Source: Saururus chinensis
Lineage: Eukaryota > Streptophyta > Magnoliopsida > Piperales > Saururaceae
Length of the DNA stretch: 64,000 bases
Assembly (NCBI GenBank): GCA_035235625.1
Contig: CP141143.1
Coordinates: 37,681,178-37,745,177, forward strand
Reading direction: 5' to 3'
A program made the position numbers and the translations under genes. The notes under the pieces are model-generated. The model searched no databases. It worked only from the letters and a program-made list of their open reading frames with translations, and was not told the origin of the DNA. Of the stretch, positions 1-10,408 are shown in pieces. Position 1 is the stretch's first letter. The number at the start of each line of letters is the position of its first letter.

Positions 1-950
1 GATCCAGTTTCCTAATCAAAGCATCAACTTTGGAGGAGAGGTCTAATGGGTTTTTGACTTCATACAAGCCACACCTAGAGGGGGCATTGTTCAAGGTGGA
101 TGGTCTGCCCTCATTTCTATTCAACACAACATGTTGAAAAGAATTTTCCCTTAAGTCCTCAAAAAGTTTCCATGCCTCATTTTCATTTTTTAACAAAAAG
201 GTACCCCCGCAACTCACATCAACAAGGTGGTAGTTTGTTCATTAAGACCCTCATAGAAGCATTGTACTAATTGCCACTAGGGGACAACATGATTTGGACA
301 CCTCCTAAGAAGGTCCTTAAGTCGGTCCCAACTCTCATAAAATTGGTAGGTAGGAAGTTGTGCAAAAGTGGTTATGATCTTTCTCATTTGGTTGGTTTTG
401 CCTATAGGGAAGTACTTTTTGAGGAACTCTTGTTGTATCTGTGCCCATGTTGTGATAATGTTAGATTCTAATGAGTGGAGTCATTCTTTAGTCTTATCTT
501 TCAACGTGAAAAGAAAAAACCAAAGTTTGACAAACTCATCTGTCAAGTTTGAGAGCTTAAAAGTTATACATAGTTCCAAGAAATCGTTCAGGTACCTATA
601 TGGGTTTTCGTTGTTAAGCCCATAAAAAGATGGAAGCATTTGAATGACATTGGGCTTAATTTAATAATTTTGAGCGGCTACTGCTAGCAACCATGGCTAC
701 GACTACTGCTAGCATGAAAGGTACTCATTGGGAGTGTAATACTCCCTTAGGGCATTGAGAGGTGCGTCTACTAGTTGATGTTCAGCCATGGTGATGGTAG
801 ATGTAGTAGAAGTGCTAGAATTTGTGGGACAGTGGGTAGAGATGAAGGTCAAGGGTAACTTAGCTCTCCTAAGAATTCGCTTGGTGCTAATAGGGGGAGC
901 AAGAAGTGATGACGAAGCATACACCACAAGCACACCACACAATGTAAAAC
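1..950 (-). pseudogene. Athila/Tat-type Ty3/gypsy gag remnant
   Basis: The minus strand encodes pieces of a plant gypsy gag protein, the structural protein that packages retrotransposon RNA. In order I read FYEGLNEQ (around 250-275), DVSCGGTFLLKNE followed by EAWKLFEDL (around 160-215), and LSSKVDALIRKLD (1-40). These match the end of the retrotransposon gag domain and the following coiled segment in Athila/Tat elements as I know them. The reading frame shifts at least twice, around 200-235, and has internal stops, so it is dead. A start region is plausible near 780, where MAEHQLVDAPLNALREYY is readable. A matching primer-binding site lies at 1209-1228, as expected for this orientation. The element runs off the left edge of the window, so pol is not seen. 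Confidence 0.7.
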
Positions 951-1208
951 ATAAAAAGGGAAAGATTAAGTAAAAACTAAGGGGGGGAAGTTAAAAATAG
1001 AGAAGAGGATCTTGCAAACCAAAGAGAAGAACTATGCTTTCCAGTGTCGCATTGTGGTCACAAGTGTAGAGAGCACGATCTTCAACTCAACCTACAAGAC
1101 ATAAATAAAAGAGAGTAAGAAGTAAGAGTTAACCTAGAAAGTAAAGTAAACTAAAACTAAAACTAACTAGAACTATCCTAACTACTAATTTAGTAATAAT
1201 ACGACACC

Positions 1209-1228
1209 GTCCCTAGCAATGGCACCAA
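1209..1228 (-). other. LTR-retrotransposon primer-binding site (tRNA-Asp-like)
   Basis: On the minus strand the sequence reads TGGTGCCATTGCTAGGGA. It resembles the TGGCGCCGTTGCCGGGGA site of Athila/Tat gypsy elements. It sits between the gag remnant and the LTR-like sequence to its right, which is the expected order for an element on the minus strand. Confidence 0.6.
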
Positions 1229-1235
1229 AAACTTG

Positions 1236-2340
1236 ATTGTTTATAATTAAACCCTTTGCAAGTGTACAACGTAATTGTACTAAGATAAATATTTAAGTGT
1301 GGTCAAACCTAAGGGATGTATAAATTAATTACTAAATGTAAAGGAAGAATTGCTGATTGAAAATTAAAAGAACTCAAACTTAAATTAAACAAAAACTAAA
1401 AGGAAGAGATAAATATGATGACAATTATTTAGATAATTAAATCCACTATAGAGCCATAACAATTTCTTAACTTTTAATCTAAATCTCTTGTGAATATGAA
1501 CAAGTATTCTTAACTACGAGCTAGAATTACTGTAGAAAGAATCATTAATTAAATCTATGACATAAACTATCTTCGACAATAGTACGAATCATCTACACCA
1601 AACTAAACTATAGGCATCACTCGTCTAATATTAGTATAACTCATCCAATTCATTAATCAAACGAGCATTAAAATCATTCCATGACCATCTCATCTAATTC
1701 ATAAAAATTAGGATTGATGTAAATCTCAAAACCACAACAATCTATCACCTACAAGACAAGAAATCAACATAGGATTGAATAAACTTGAAAAGCTCTTCCA
1801 TTAAAAAGGAAATCCTTATCATACAATTATCATTAATCAAAACTGAGATCTAAATTAAAAAAAAATAAAATTTATCAATAGTTTTATTAACTCCTAAGTA
1901 AAAGAAAAACCCAGCCTTGCATAATATAATAAGGCTCTTGAATCTCTATTGAAAGCTTTGATTGCTCTTTTATCTTTTTTTTTTCTCTTCAAGAAATCTA
2001 TTGAAATTCCTTAATTTTAAGCCCTATATAACTTTATATACACATAAAAATCATAGGAGGAAATCTAATAGGAAAAGGACTCAAAACTGGCTTAAAATAG
2101 GAAACTGCATGTTATCCGATTCGAATCCCCTACATGCTCATTTGAATGGTTATCCTATTTTAGCAATCTAGATAGTTCTGTTCAATTTCATGTGAAAGGT
2201 ATTTTAGTATATTTTGCACATTGTCCAAGAACCTCGATAAGTGCATCTTACATACAAAACATAAAAAAATACATTTTAGACATGTAGTATATAAATAAAA
2301 TCTTAACTTGATTCAAATACATGCTTAAACTACTGATAGC
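1236..2340 (-). repeat. Probable LTR of the Athila/Tat-type element
   Basis: This AT-rich stretch directly follows the primer-binding site. It carries the phrase 'ccctttgcaagtgtacaacg' (1253-1272), which resembles the U5-side sequence of the repeats at 17.3 kb and 41.3 kb ('ttgcaagtgtacaagtgg'). No coding signal is visible; the short plus-strand ORF at 1962-2171 looks accidental. The outer (U3) edge near 2340 is a guess because no second LTR is in the window to align with. Confidence 0.4.
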
Positions 2341-2451
2341 ACCCAAATTAATTAATAATTAAACCAAAATATTAATATTTATCTTAATATAAATAAACTA
2401 TAATTAATCATAAATTAATCTAATATTATACTAGTAAATAGGTAAATGGGC

Positions 2452-2455
<4 letters not shown>

Positions 2456-2497
<42 letters not shown>
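2456..2497. repeat. AT dinucleotide microsatellite
   Basis: About 20 near-perfect AT units. It borders the left arm of the hairpin MITE at 2498, and 'tatatatatt' also follows the right arm, so the MITE probably inserted into a TA-rich target. Confidence 0.9.
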
Positions 2498-2500
<3 letters not shown>

Positions 2501-2700
2501 GGAGTTGAGGTGAGCCTGGGTTCATGCTCGGCTACGTGAGCCCAGGCCCACCGGGCCGGCGGATTTATATCCAATGGCCCGTGCTACTCACGGGGCATTT
2601 GCCTTGTGAGTAGCGTGGGCCGTCGGATATAAATCCGATGGCCTGGTGGGCCTGGGCTCACGCAACCGAGCGTGAGCCCATGCTCACCTCAACTTTTTCC
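2498..2700. mobile_element. GC-rich hairpin MITE
   Basis: Two inverted arms of about 90 bp each (2498-2591 and 2606-2700) flank a loop of about 14 bp. Key matching blocks are GTTGAGGTGAGC on the left against GCTCACCTCAAC on the right, and GTGAGCCCAGGCCCACC against GGTGGGCCTGGGCTCAC. The arms differ at a handful of positions. The GC content contrasts sharply with the AT-rich surroundings. Both ends abut TATATATA, so a TA-type target duplication is likely but cannot be delimited. There is no coding capacity, so it would be mobilised in trans. Confidence 0.8.
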
Positions 2701-4467
2701 TATATATATTACACTTATCATGTACTTATTGTTAATACTAACAATGCTAGAGCTTCTTTTTTTTATATGATTGAGTCATGTGATGATGGAATGGTAGATT
2801 AGGCCATGTTGATTATGATGCTATGTGTAGTGTTGGGCTCTTTTGGGCAAGGGGTCATCTTGTTCTTAGCTATCTAAAATTTTAAACAAACCTATGACTA
2901 AAGCTAGAACTAAGCAGAAATGAACTCAATTAAACATCCTAGCAATTTTCAAAATTTTAGAAAAAAATATTTTGCCTAATATTGAATTTACAAAAATACC
3001 CGAGGTAAAATATCCCCGATTGATCCCAAATTTTAGTATGTTGTAGATATCAAAGAGAGCATGTTTTAGAACTACAACTACTGTCAATTTTAACCAAAAA
3101 CCTATGAATTTTAAAAACTCCAATTTGGGCGAGTTTTCAAACCACTATGTTAAAAATCATTGAAATCTCAAAGTTTAACCGATGAAATCATTGAAATCTG
3201 TAGGGATGTAAATCTAAATAATTCAAACAATCATATTAGTTCAAAATCACTGAAAATGGCTTGAAATCTCCTAAAAATAAAAAAACTTTGTTTCCCTCAC
3301 CTACCTCAACTATGCGCAAATCGAGAAATAGACAAGAAAAATCTACATAAAATTGCACAAATCCATTCCAAACAAGCTTCTACAAAACCATCATTCTCTC
3401 TTAGAGATATTTGAAATGAATAGGGACAAAATGAAGCTTTAGCTATTTTTAAAATGAGTCTTCAGGCATGAACTGTGTGGCGAGTGATCAATCCTATGAT
3501 CAATCGCCTGACAGGTGTGATTGATCACTTTTGAACATTTCCAAAAATATTTCAAAATATCTAAAAAGTTCCAATAAGTACAAATGTTCAAAAACAATCA
3601 TTTTTTGTTGAAAGCACCTCATCTTGATCTATAGAATTCAAAATAAAAATCAAACAAACAAAAACATCCAATTTTGAACTCTTTGATTGAATTTTGTTAA
3701 TTGGACATTCAAACCATATAGATCCACAGATTGATGGTCAATTATACCTTTCCCTAGATTATTTCTCTCCATTAGATTGTGAATTTTAACTATCATTTCT
3801 TTATTTTAAGATATTGTTTTCTTTTATTGAATTTTGAAGAAACAATCAATGTTAAGCCTTATCTCTTCCAATCATGAATTTCACAAGGTCCTTATTCAGA
3901 AGACAAAATCCTCTAGACTCTAGGGAAAAAAAGACTCTCATTTTTCACTCACTTAGCTACATTCTATGTACATCAACTTTTCATAAAAAGAAAAAAGAAA
4001 AAAGAAAACATGAAGAACAACTCTTAGCCCATGTTTTTTTTTCTTCTGATTTTTGACTTTCTATATTCAATTCATTTTTCCAGGGCTTTAGATTTTTCTA
4101 TATACCCTCAACTTTTATTATTTTTTTGTTTAATTTTGTAAGTTTCATCTTACGAACATAAACTTGGTCAGTAACCTAAGGTTCTCTTGTTTAGGGTTTT
4201 CTTTCTCAACTTTCTCCTAATGTTTGACCTGTTTGGGTGGTGGTTAAGGCATTCAAACCTAGTGTAATTCTCCATATGACATATGCCACAAATCCTCAAA
4301 GCACTAGCTTTCATTTTAATCACTCTCCCTCTTCTTGGCTTTCATGGGGTGGGCCTACCATAGGTGTGTGTCGACTCTCTTTGGCTCTCAAGTGATTGGT
4401 TTAGCCTTAGGTGTGTGCATGGAAAGCTCAAACCCTAATCCCATTTTTCCCATTGACCAATTCTAAT
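2701..4467. other. AT-rich stretch without recognisable gene
   Basis: I see no gene here. Short ORFs at 2926-3123 and 3874-4056 have low-complexity composition and no motif. Around 3480-3530 there is a cluster of 'gatcaatc/gattgatc' words, also found near 40.7-41.0, 43.3, 45.3-45.4, 46.2-46.3, 51.8 and 52.6 kb. An A/G-rich run ('aaaaagaaaaaagaaaaaag') lies near 3986-4005. It is probably decayed retrotransposon sequence. Confidence 0.4.
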
Positions 4468-5400
4468 TAAAAGTGTTTGGCTAAGCTCTTCTCATGAAGC
4501 ATCACTCTAGCCATCCCTTGGATAGTCGTATTTCTTTCTCTCAACAATTTTATTTTGTTGTAGGGTTTTAGGGGATGGATACTCATGGTAAATCTCAAAC
4601 TTATTATAAACTTCTATAAACCTAAAATTAGTGAACTCACCTCTCTTGTCACTTTTAATGGTCTTAATATTTAGTGCATTCAGATTTAGTATGTTCAGGG
4701 CAATAGTTTTGAATGCTTCAAAAACTTTTGACTTCTCATTAGGGAAATCTACCAACTAAATCTCGATAGGTCACCTATCATCACAAAGATATATTTCTTT
4801 ACACCTAAGCTAGTTCTTTGTATATGTCCCATAAGGTCCATGTGTATCAAATCCAAAGGTCTCTTAATCCTCACGCTTTATCTTCTTGTGATGGGATTTT
4901 GATTGATTACCCTTTTGACAAGCACCACATACAAGATTTTCATGAATTTTCAAAATTAGGGCACCTATAATTATCTTTTTCTTTGTTATCTTTGTCAAAT
5001 CTCTAAAATATGCACAAATAAGTATTATCAAGCAAGGACAAGTTAACAAAATAAATAGGATCAAACAAAAAACAATTATCATGAGCCTCATACCTTTAAC
5101 ACACGTCATTCTAGATCTATTAATGATAAGGCATACTTTATTTGTAAATTTCTCAACAAATTCAAAATTACAAATTTGACTAATGCTTAAGATATTAGCT
5201 TTCAAACCACTTACATATTAGACATTGTCAAAATCGAGCAATCTAGAAACTCTTTGTGTTCACCCATCTATTTTAATTGTACTCCCATTTTTAAAATTAA
5301 CTTTCACATCTTATTTCTCTGCCAAGTTTGTAAACCTAAATTTGTCATTAGTCATGTGTTTTGCTTATCCACTATCTAGGCACCATATATTTGAGTGTTG
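4468..5400 (-). pseudogene. Ty1/copia protease-integrase remnant
   Basis: The minus strand carries degraded copia pol. Going 5' to 3' I read a protease-like CLDSG...KHMTNDKF (about 5330-5390), LKANILSISQ (about 5170-5205), the pre-integrase stretch HENLVCGACQKGNQSKS (about 4885-4950), and integrase core words IKTIKSDKRGEF, PKTLQQNKIVERK and finally MARVMLHEKSLAKHF ending near 4468. These are hallmark copia motifs. Multiple stops and frameshifts separate the blocks. Reverse transcriptase and RNase H, which should follow at lower coordinates, are absent. The element is therefore truncated inside integrase. Confidence 0.8.
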
Positions 5401-6130
5401 AGCTTCATGACTTTGTACACAAAATTACATTTCATATATTCTTTCTTGACCCAAATTATTTTTGTTTTCACAAACTCTTAAAGGTCATTCAAGTTTTTAT
5501 CATATTTTTCTTTCCCAAGTATTTTTAAATTCAATCTTTGTTCCTTCTTGTGATAACCATTATGAGTATTCAACGTATGAGACTTTCTTAGTGAATCATG
5601 TGTGTGAGTCCTATGTCTAAGATTTTGAACCTTTGCACTAATTTTACTCAAGTTTCTACTCATCCTTGTGATTTGTCATAGAAAGTCAATTTGAACATTC
5701 TCTCTAACAATTGGTGGTTTCATCACTAATTTATTTTTGGCAAGTTCAAATTTAGTCACTAGTTCATTCTTAAGGCAATTATGTTCTAATTAAGGGTTTA
5801 GAAGTAGAAGAACTAGCACAATTATCTTCCAAGGTACTGGCCTTAACAAACATAGTACATCTTAGGGAATCAGACTTCTCATGTTCAACATACCCTAGTC
5901 CACTCTTATCATTTCTATATTGTCCAAAAGAGAGAATTTTGTCTAGTTTATCCTTTACCTTTAACAAACTTTTTCAACTTTGCATTAGAAGTTTTAATTC
6001 CTCATCTAGCTTTTCAAATTTCAAAAGCAACTCATGGTTCTTATCATCATGCAAAGATTTAACATGCCAAAGTTAAGAATTCTCATAGTCGATAGTAAGC
6101 ACTTTCAACTCAACAAAAATATGGTTATTC
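5400..6130 (-). pseudogene. Ty1/copia gag and spacer remnant
   Basis: Directly upstream (minus strand) of the copia protease. The phrase LDKILSFGQYRNDKSGLGY at about 5875-5945 matches the conserved gag-pol spacer of plant copia elements, which usually reads like 'sldklLsyG...DKtGLGY'. A preceding coiled-coil-like EKLDEELKLLMQ is readable near 5975-6015. Several stops interrupt it. It forms one decayed element with the protease-integrase remnant at 4468-5400. Confidence 0.65.
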
Positions 6131-6623
6131 CTAACTACAACAAAATTTAAAACAAATAAAGAAAAACAAAAAATATTTTTGAATTCCATGGTAACTAAAA
6201 ACTCAATCAACCCACAAAAATACAAAGATCACCTCAGTAGCACTTGTTAGTTTGTGATTATAAGTGTGTGGCAACATAACCCGAGAAAAATAAAGTGTCA
6301 CTAACCTACAATTGAGTTACAAGATTTATCTTCCCCTTTTAAAACAAAATAAACTATAATTTTGGTTTAATTAATATTCTCAATTCTTATGTGTTCTATT
6401 TAAAATTTGTAAACAATCACAAAGCAAACACACAAAAAATTTTATATAAAAACACGAGGGAAAAACCATAGGACACTCTATTCAGATCGACTATGCACTG
6501 TATAAACCAATGATTACAATGAATGTTTACAAAGATAAAAGACGCCTTATTTTCCTCCACATGACTGGTCTGTTAGACTACTTTGACTTTGAATCTAGCA
6601 CTCATTGATTATTTACCAGTATT

Positions 6624-8596
6624 TGTAACATCCCGTGTTTCGATTACACCTAAACTAAGGGGGGTAAATATGTAATTTTTAAATAAATTTTAAGCAGTTT
6701 GAAGGGATGAAATCTAGGTATATGAGTAGACCTCAAAATAACAAGTGTAACAAATCAAAGAATACGCAAAACGGAGGTTAGGAGCAAAAATTATGACCTT
6801 GGGAAGCATGCCACATGGGTAGGACCCACATAAAAGTGCAAAATAACCTACCCATGTGGGGTCTCAAAGGGCTCATCAATACAAGTCTATTGGCACCAAG
6901 AACGCATGATTCAAACTTCAAGATAAGAAGTTATCACGATATTAAGTTGGAAATTTTTTAAATAAAATAATAATAAAATATGAAAGAAAAGAAAGAATAG
7001 ATGATATCAGCATGAGAAGAGCCGGAGCTGAGCCAAGCCTTGATGCACTAGGCGGTGCGATCACTTCCATCCACGTGATACAAGGCTGCTCGATCGTATG
7101 GCAGAGCGTACTGCAGATGCGGTTGTCATGCAGTAGACAAGCACATAGCGAGACGTACGCTCAGCATCATCGCATGTCGCACATGTGTTATGTGCACATT
7201 AGTTGCACTAACCACATGATGCGTTGAATCAGAGCGTGACATGTGGTTTGCATCAAAGTGCGCGTACCCCTTTACTATCGTATGCTCGCATGCCTTAATC
7301 TATAAATTTTGACTTTCGTTGAAATTTTTGGAGGAGTTTATGGGTCATTCTAAGTCCATTTTCATCTGTTCAAAAGGTGTTTTAGCTAATTCAAGGGTGC
7401 TCTATGCAATGGAAGTGCTCATTCCTCCATTTGGTGACATTATAAGGGGGAAATGTTTTGGGGTAAGAGAAGACTCTGCCCATCATCCTAGAGCCCTAAG
7501 GAGAGAGATGACCCGAAGCAAGAGGAGGCTTTGAACGTTGACGTTAGGCCAGATCAAGGGAAGTGACCCAAAGTAGGGGAGGCTCTATTCTCCACTAAAG
7601 GGCTACATAGTAAGAGAGATATCCCTCGGTTAAAGGTAGGTTATGTCCGTAGCATACTACATGGGAAACGAAAAGTCTCTAGGTAAGGGAAGTTTTGTCT
7701 GTCACCTACAAGCGCGGAAAGTGTGAAACGTCCCGGGATAAAGAGAGGTGATGTCTACAACTTCCGGAACTAGAGGAGATTTTGTCTGCCATCTTTGGAC
7801 TTGAAGGGGAGGACGCCCAAAGGAAACAAGCAACATCGAAGGCCAAGAGGTCTAGAACTATAGGGGAGTAAGCATTTCTGACTTCCCCAATTTTATTTGA
7901 TTTATATGCATGCATATTTAATTATTAATATTATTATATTAATCAAGATATATGATTATAGAATGATGTGCTACTTACGATATATGCTATGTTCTGATGT
8001 GTTTTGATATGCTTGGACTTGATAAAATCTTATAAGCTCTTAAATGCTATGTTTAATCTGATATGTTCCGATCTATTTTGTTATGATAACATATAATTTA
8101 TTGGGATCTGATATGAGGTAATTTGCTTCATTGAGTGTTTTGCCTACTTCTGTGATATAGTGAGATGTATGTTTCGCTGATTTATTGGCTTCCATTCAAC
8201 TTAGATTATTTATTAGATTTTCTTCTAATTTTGGATAATTTATTAAGATATAAGAATATATGTATTTTACCGTATATGATTTTTTGATGCTTGATGCATG
8301 TAATAGTCATTAGGTAGAACTACATTCGGATTCAATTGTATTGGAATAACATCATAGATGTTACCCAATACGTATGCAGGCAACCAATGGTACAACAATG
8401 TTAGCCCGATCCAAAGGAGCTATAAAATTAGGTTTGTTTTGGTATATGCATAATGGAACGCTAAAGCTCCGTAGTGCATAGAAGAATGTTATGACTCTCG
8501 CACACAGAGTTTGTAGCTCCTATCTGGTCTTGTTTTAATTTAATAATTTATAGAATTTTCTGGATCTAGATTGATTTCCTGGGTCGGGGCATTACA
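6624..8596. mobile_element. Solo LTR, gypsy-type (TGTAACATCCCG...GGGGCATTACA)
   Basis: The segment starts TGTAACATCCCG and ends GGGGCATTACA, the TG...CA boundaries of a long plant gypsy LTR (about 1.97 kb). No gag or pol lies beside it, so it looks like a solo LTR left by LTR-LTR recombination. A second, truncated family member starts at 62803 and shares the 'atgacct(t/c)g(g/a)gaag..tgccacat' block and the 'tctatgcaatggaa' block. Its U5 region (around 8310-8420) resembles 13515-13635 in the rearranged element, so the two LTR families are related. The flanking 5-mers (gtatt/gttca) do not form a clean target duplication, so the edges or the event type remain uncertain. Confidence 0.7.
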
Positions 8597-10191
8597 GTTC
8601 AGCTTATCTTATCTCTTCATTATGCTTTTGATCAATCAGATCTTTCATGTCCTCCTCCTTTGGGATGAATCTTCTTTCTCCTTGATCTTCTCAACAACAA
8701 TATTTGAGAAAACACCATGCTACATATGTGTTTTTAGGCTACCATCTTGCATATAATTGTTCTTTTGATTAAGGTAGGCAAATCTCGGACTAATTCTCTC
8801 TAAAACTAGTAGAGAAACTCCACACTAGTTCTCTAAGTTTTTATGTCTTCATCTCTTCTCTTCTCACATTCTAAACCCCTTTTATAGACTCCCCAAGTCA
8901 CAAAAAGAAGTTTGACACAACTAGGAATCTAAATTAATTCGTAAAATGTTAATTTATACATCTTTGTGTGGCAGTGATCAATTGTTTCCCAATTCTGTTC
9001 ACTCAATCTCTTCACAGTAATGAATCAATTCACCAAGTGATCACTCACAATCGTCTTGGTAAAATTTTTTTTTACTACTTTCAATTTGTCGAACAATCGT
9101 TCCCAACAAGCAATTGTTCATTTATGAATTTCAAAGTACCATACAAAGACATTCAAGGCCAACCAATTGATTTAGACAGCGAGCAATCGCTCTAAGCAAA
9201 AATTTGAATTTGAATTAAAATTTTTTTCATTTCTCAACCACACTATCAGCTATGGTCTTTTTACCCTAAAGTGTGTGAATGTTTTAAAATGATAGATTTA
9301 TTATTTAGCCTTAGATATACATTCATTTAAGTTTGTATGTGATTTTATCCATTAAAAATTGAGTTTTCCTAGATTTAAGTTTTGAAAATTTTGTAAGCTT
9401 TCCCATTTCATGCACAATTAATAGTTGTCGTAGTTGGATAAATTTTTTATTTGTTACATATACTAAATTTTGACAAGAATTTGGTACAATTTTTGCCTAT
9501 GTTCATTTTTGGTATTTTCAAAAAAATTGAAAACGTATAGTTTGTTTTAATTATTCATTTTATTTACCTAGCTTTGGACTTATCCTAGAGATCTCTTATT
9601 CTTTTTATTAGATGGCTAGAGGACAGAGGACTTCATGCGCCTCCTCTTCCTCAACCCAGTTAAAGACCCCAAGGGTCCATCCAATCTGATATGAGCAATT
9701 TGTCATGTATGAGACACACATGGAGTGTATAGGTTGGTAAGTTAGCCATCCATTGTGGGCTAGCTATTTCACTTCTATATCTACTTCCCTGCCCCCTGTG
9801 TACCGCGACTCATTCATTAGTTTTACTTCTCCTTAACGAGTCCATATAACTTGACTATTGTTTGTCAGGTTAATGATATAACTATCACCATCAATGTAGA
9901 TGTGGTGTTTGATAAGATAAGAATGGATTGTGCACTTATACGTTGTCAGGAGTATGAAGGTATGACTTGTTGAATGATAGTGTAATCAATGGCCATTTCC
10001 AAGGTTTAGAGAGAGGGAGAAGAATGGACATATTGATCATAGCTCACAACATGACTCATACTTTTTGGATTATGCACATTATTGCCCAGTATGACATCTA
10101 GAGTGTGTAGAAGGAATTAGTGGACCAAAGCATGACAAAAATCCTCTACTTGATTTTCAATGTCGACTGCCAGCTTGACCTACCCTCCATA
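8597..10191. other. Unresolved AT-rich, probably retrotransposon-derived sequence
   Basis: No intact gene. From about 9612 to 10160 on the plus strand there are decayed coding-like phrases (MARGQRTSCASSSS near 9612, NDITITINVDVVFDKIRMD near 9873-9930) broken by many stops. The style resembles N-terminal ORFs of some plant retroelements, but I cannot name the family. The trace stops exactly where the CACTA end begins at 10192, suggesting it was the insertion target. Confidence 0.35.
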
Positions 10192-10408
10192 CACTACAAG
10201 AAAAGGATGATTAGCGACGCTTTTAAGCATCGCTAATAGTCATTAGTGATGTTTAAAGTGTCACTAAATATGTCATTAATAATCTCATTGCAAATGCTTA
10301 TTAGTGACACATGAAAAGCGTCACTAATAATACTATTGTGAGCAACACTTTTTTTTGCGTTGCTAATATAATTTTTTTTGTGACACTTTATAACGCTAAT
10401 AGTAAGTT
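10192..10408 (+). mobile_element. CACTA (En/Spm) transposon left end with subterminal repeats
   Basis: Begins CACTACAAGAAAAGG, the classic terminal inverted repeat of plant CACTA elements. It is followed by repeated words of the form 'attag(c/t)gacgctttta' with their inverted partners 'aagc(a/g)tcgctaata'. Such subterminal arrays are the known transposase-binding regions of CACTA elements. The sequence is interrupted at 10408 by an LTR element and resumes at 16949 after its AAGTT target duplication. Confidence 0.8.
10404..10408. repeat. Target-site duplication AAGTT (left)
   Basis: Five bases immediately before the TG of the element at 10409. They are identical to 16944-16948 after its last CA. 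Removing the element and one copy restores continuous CACTA subterminal sequence. Confidence 0.85.

Noticed and set aside
7012..7534. Short plus-strand ORFs in the 6.6-8.6 kb segment
   Set aside because: Inside the solo LTR; not kept in the related LTR at 62803-63539.
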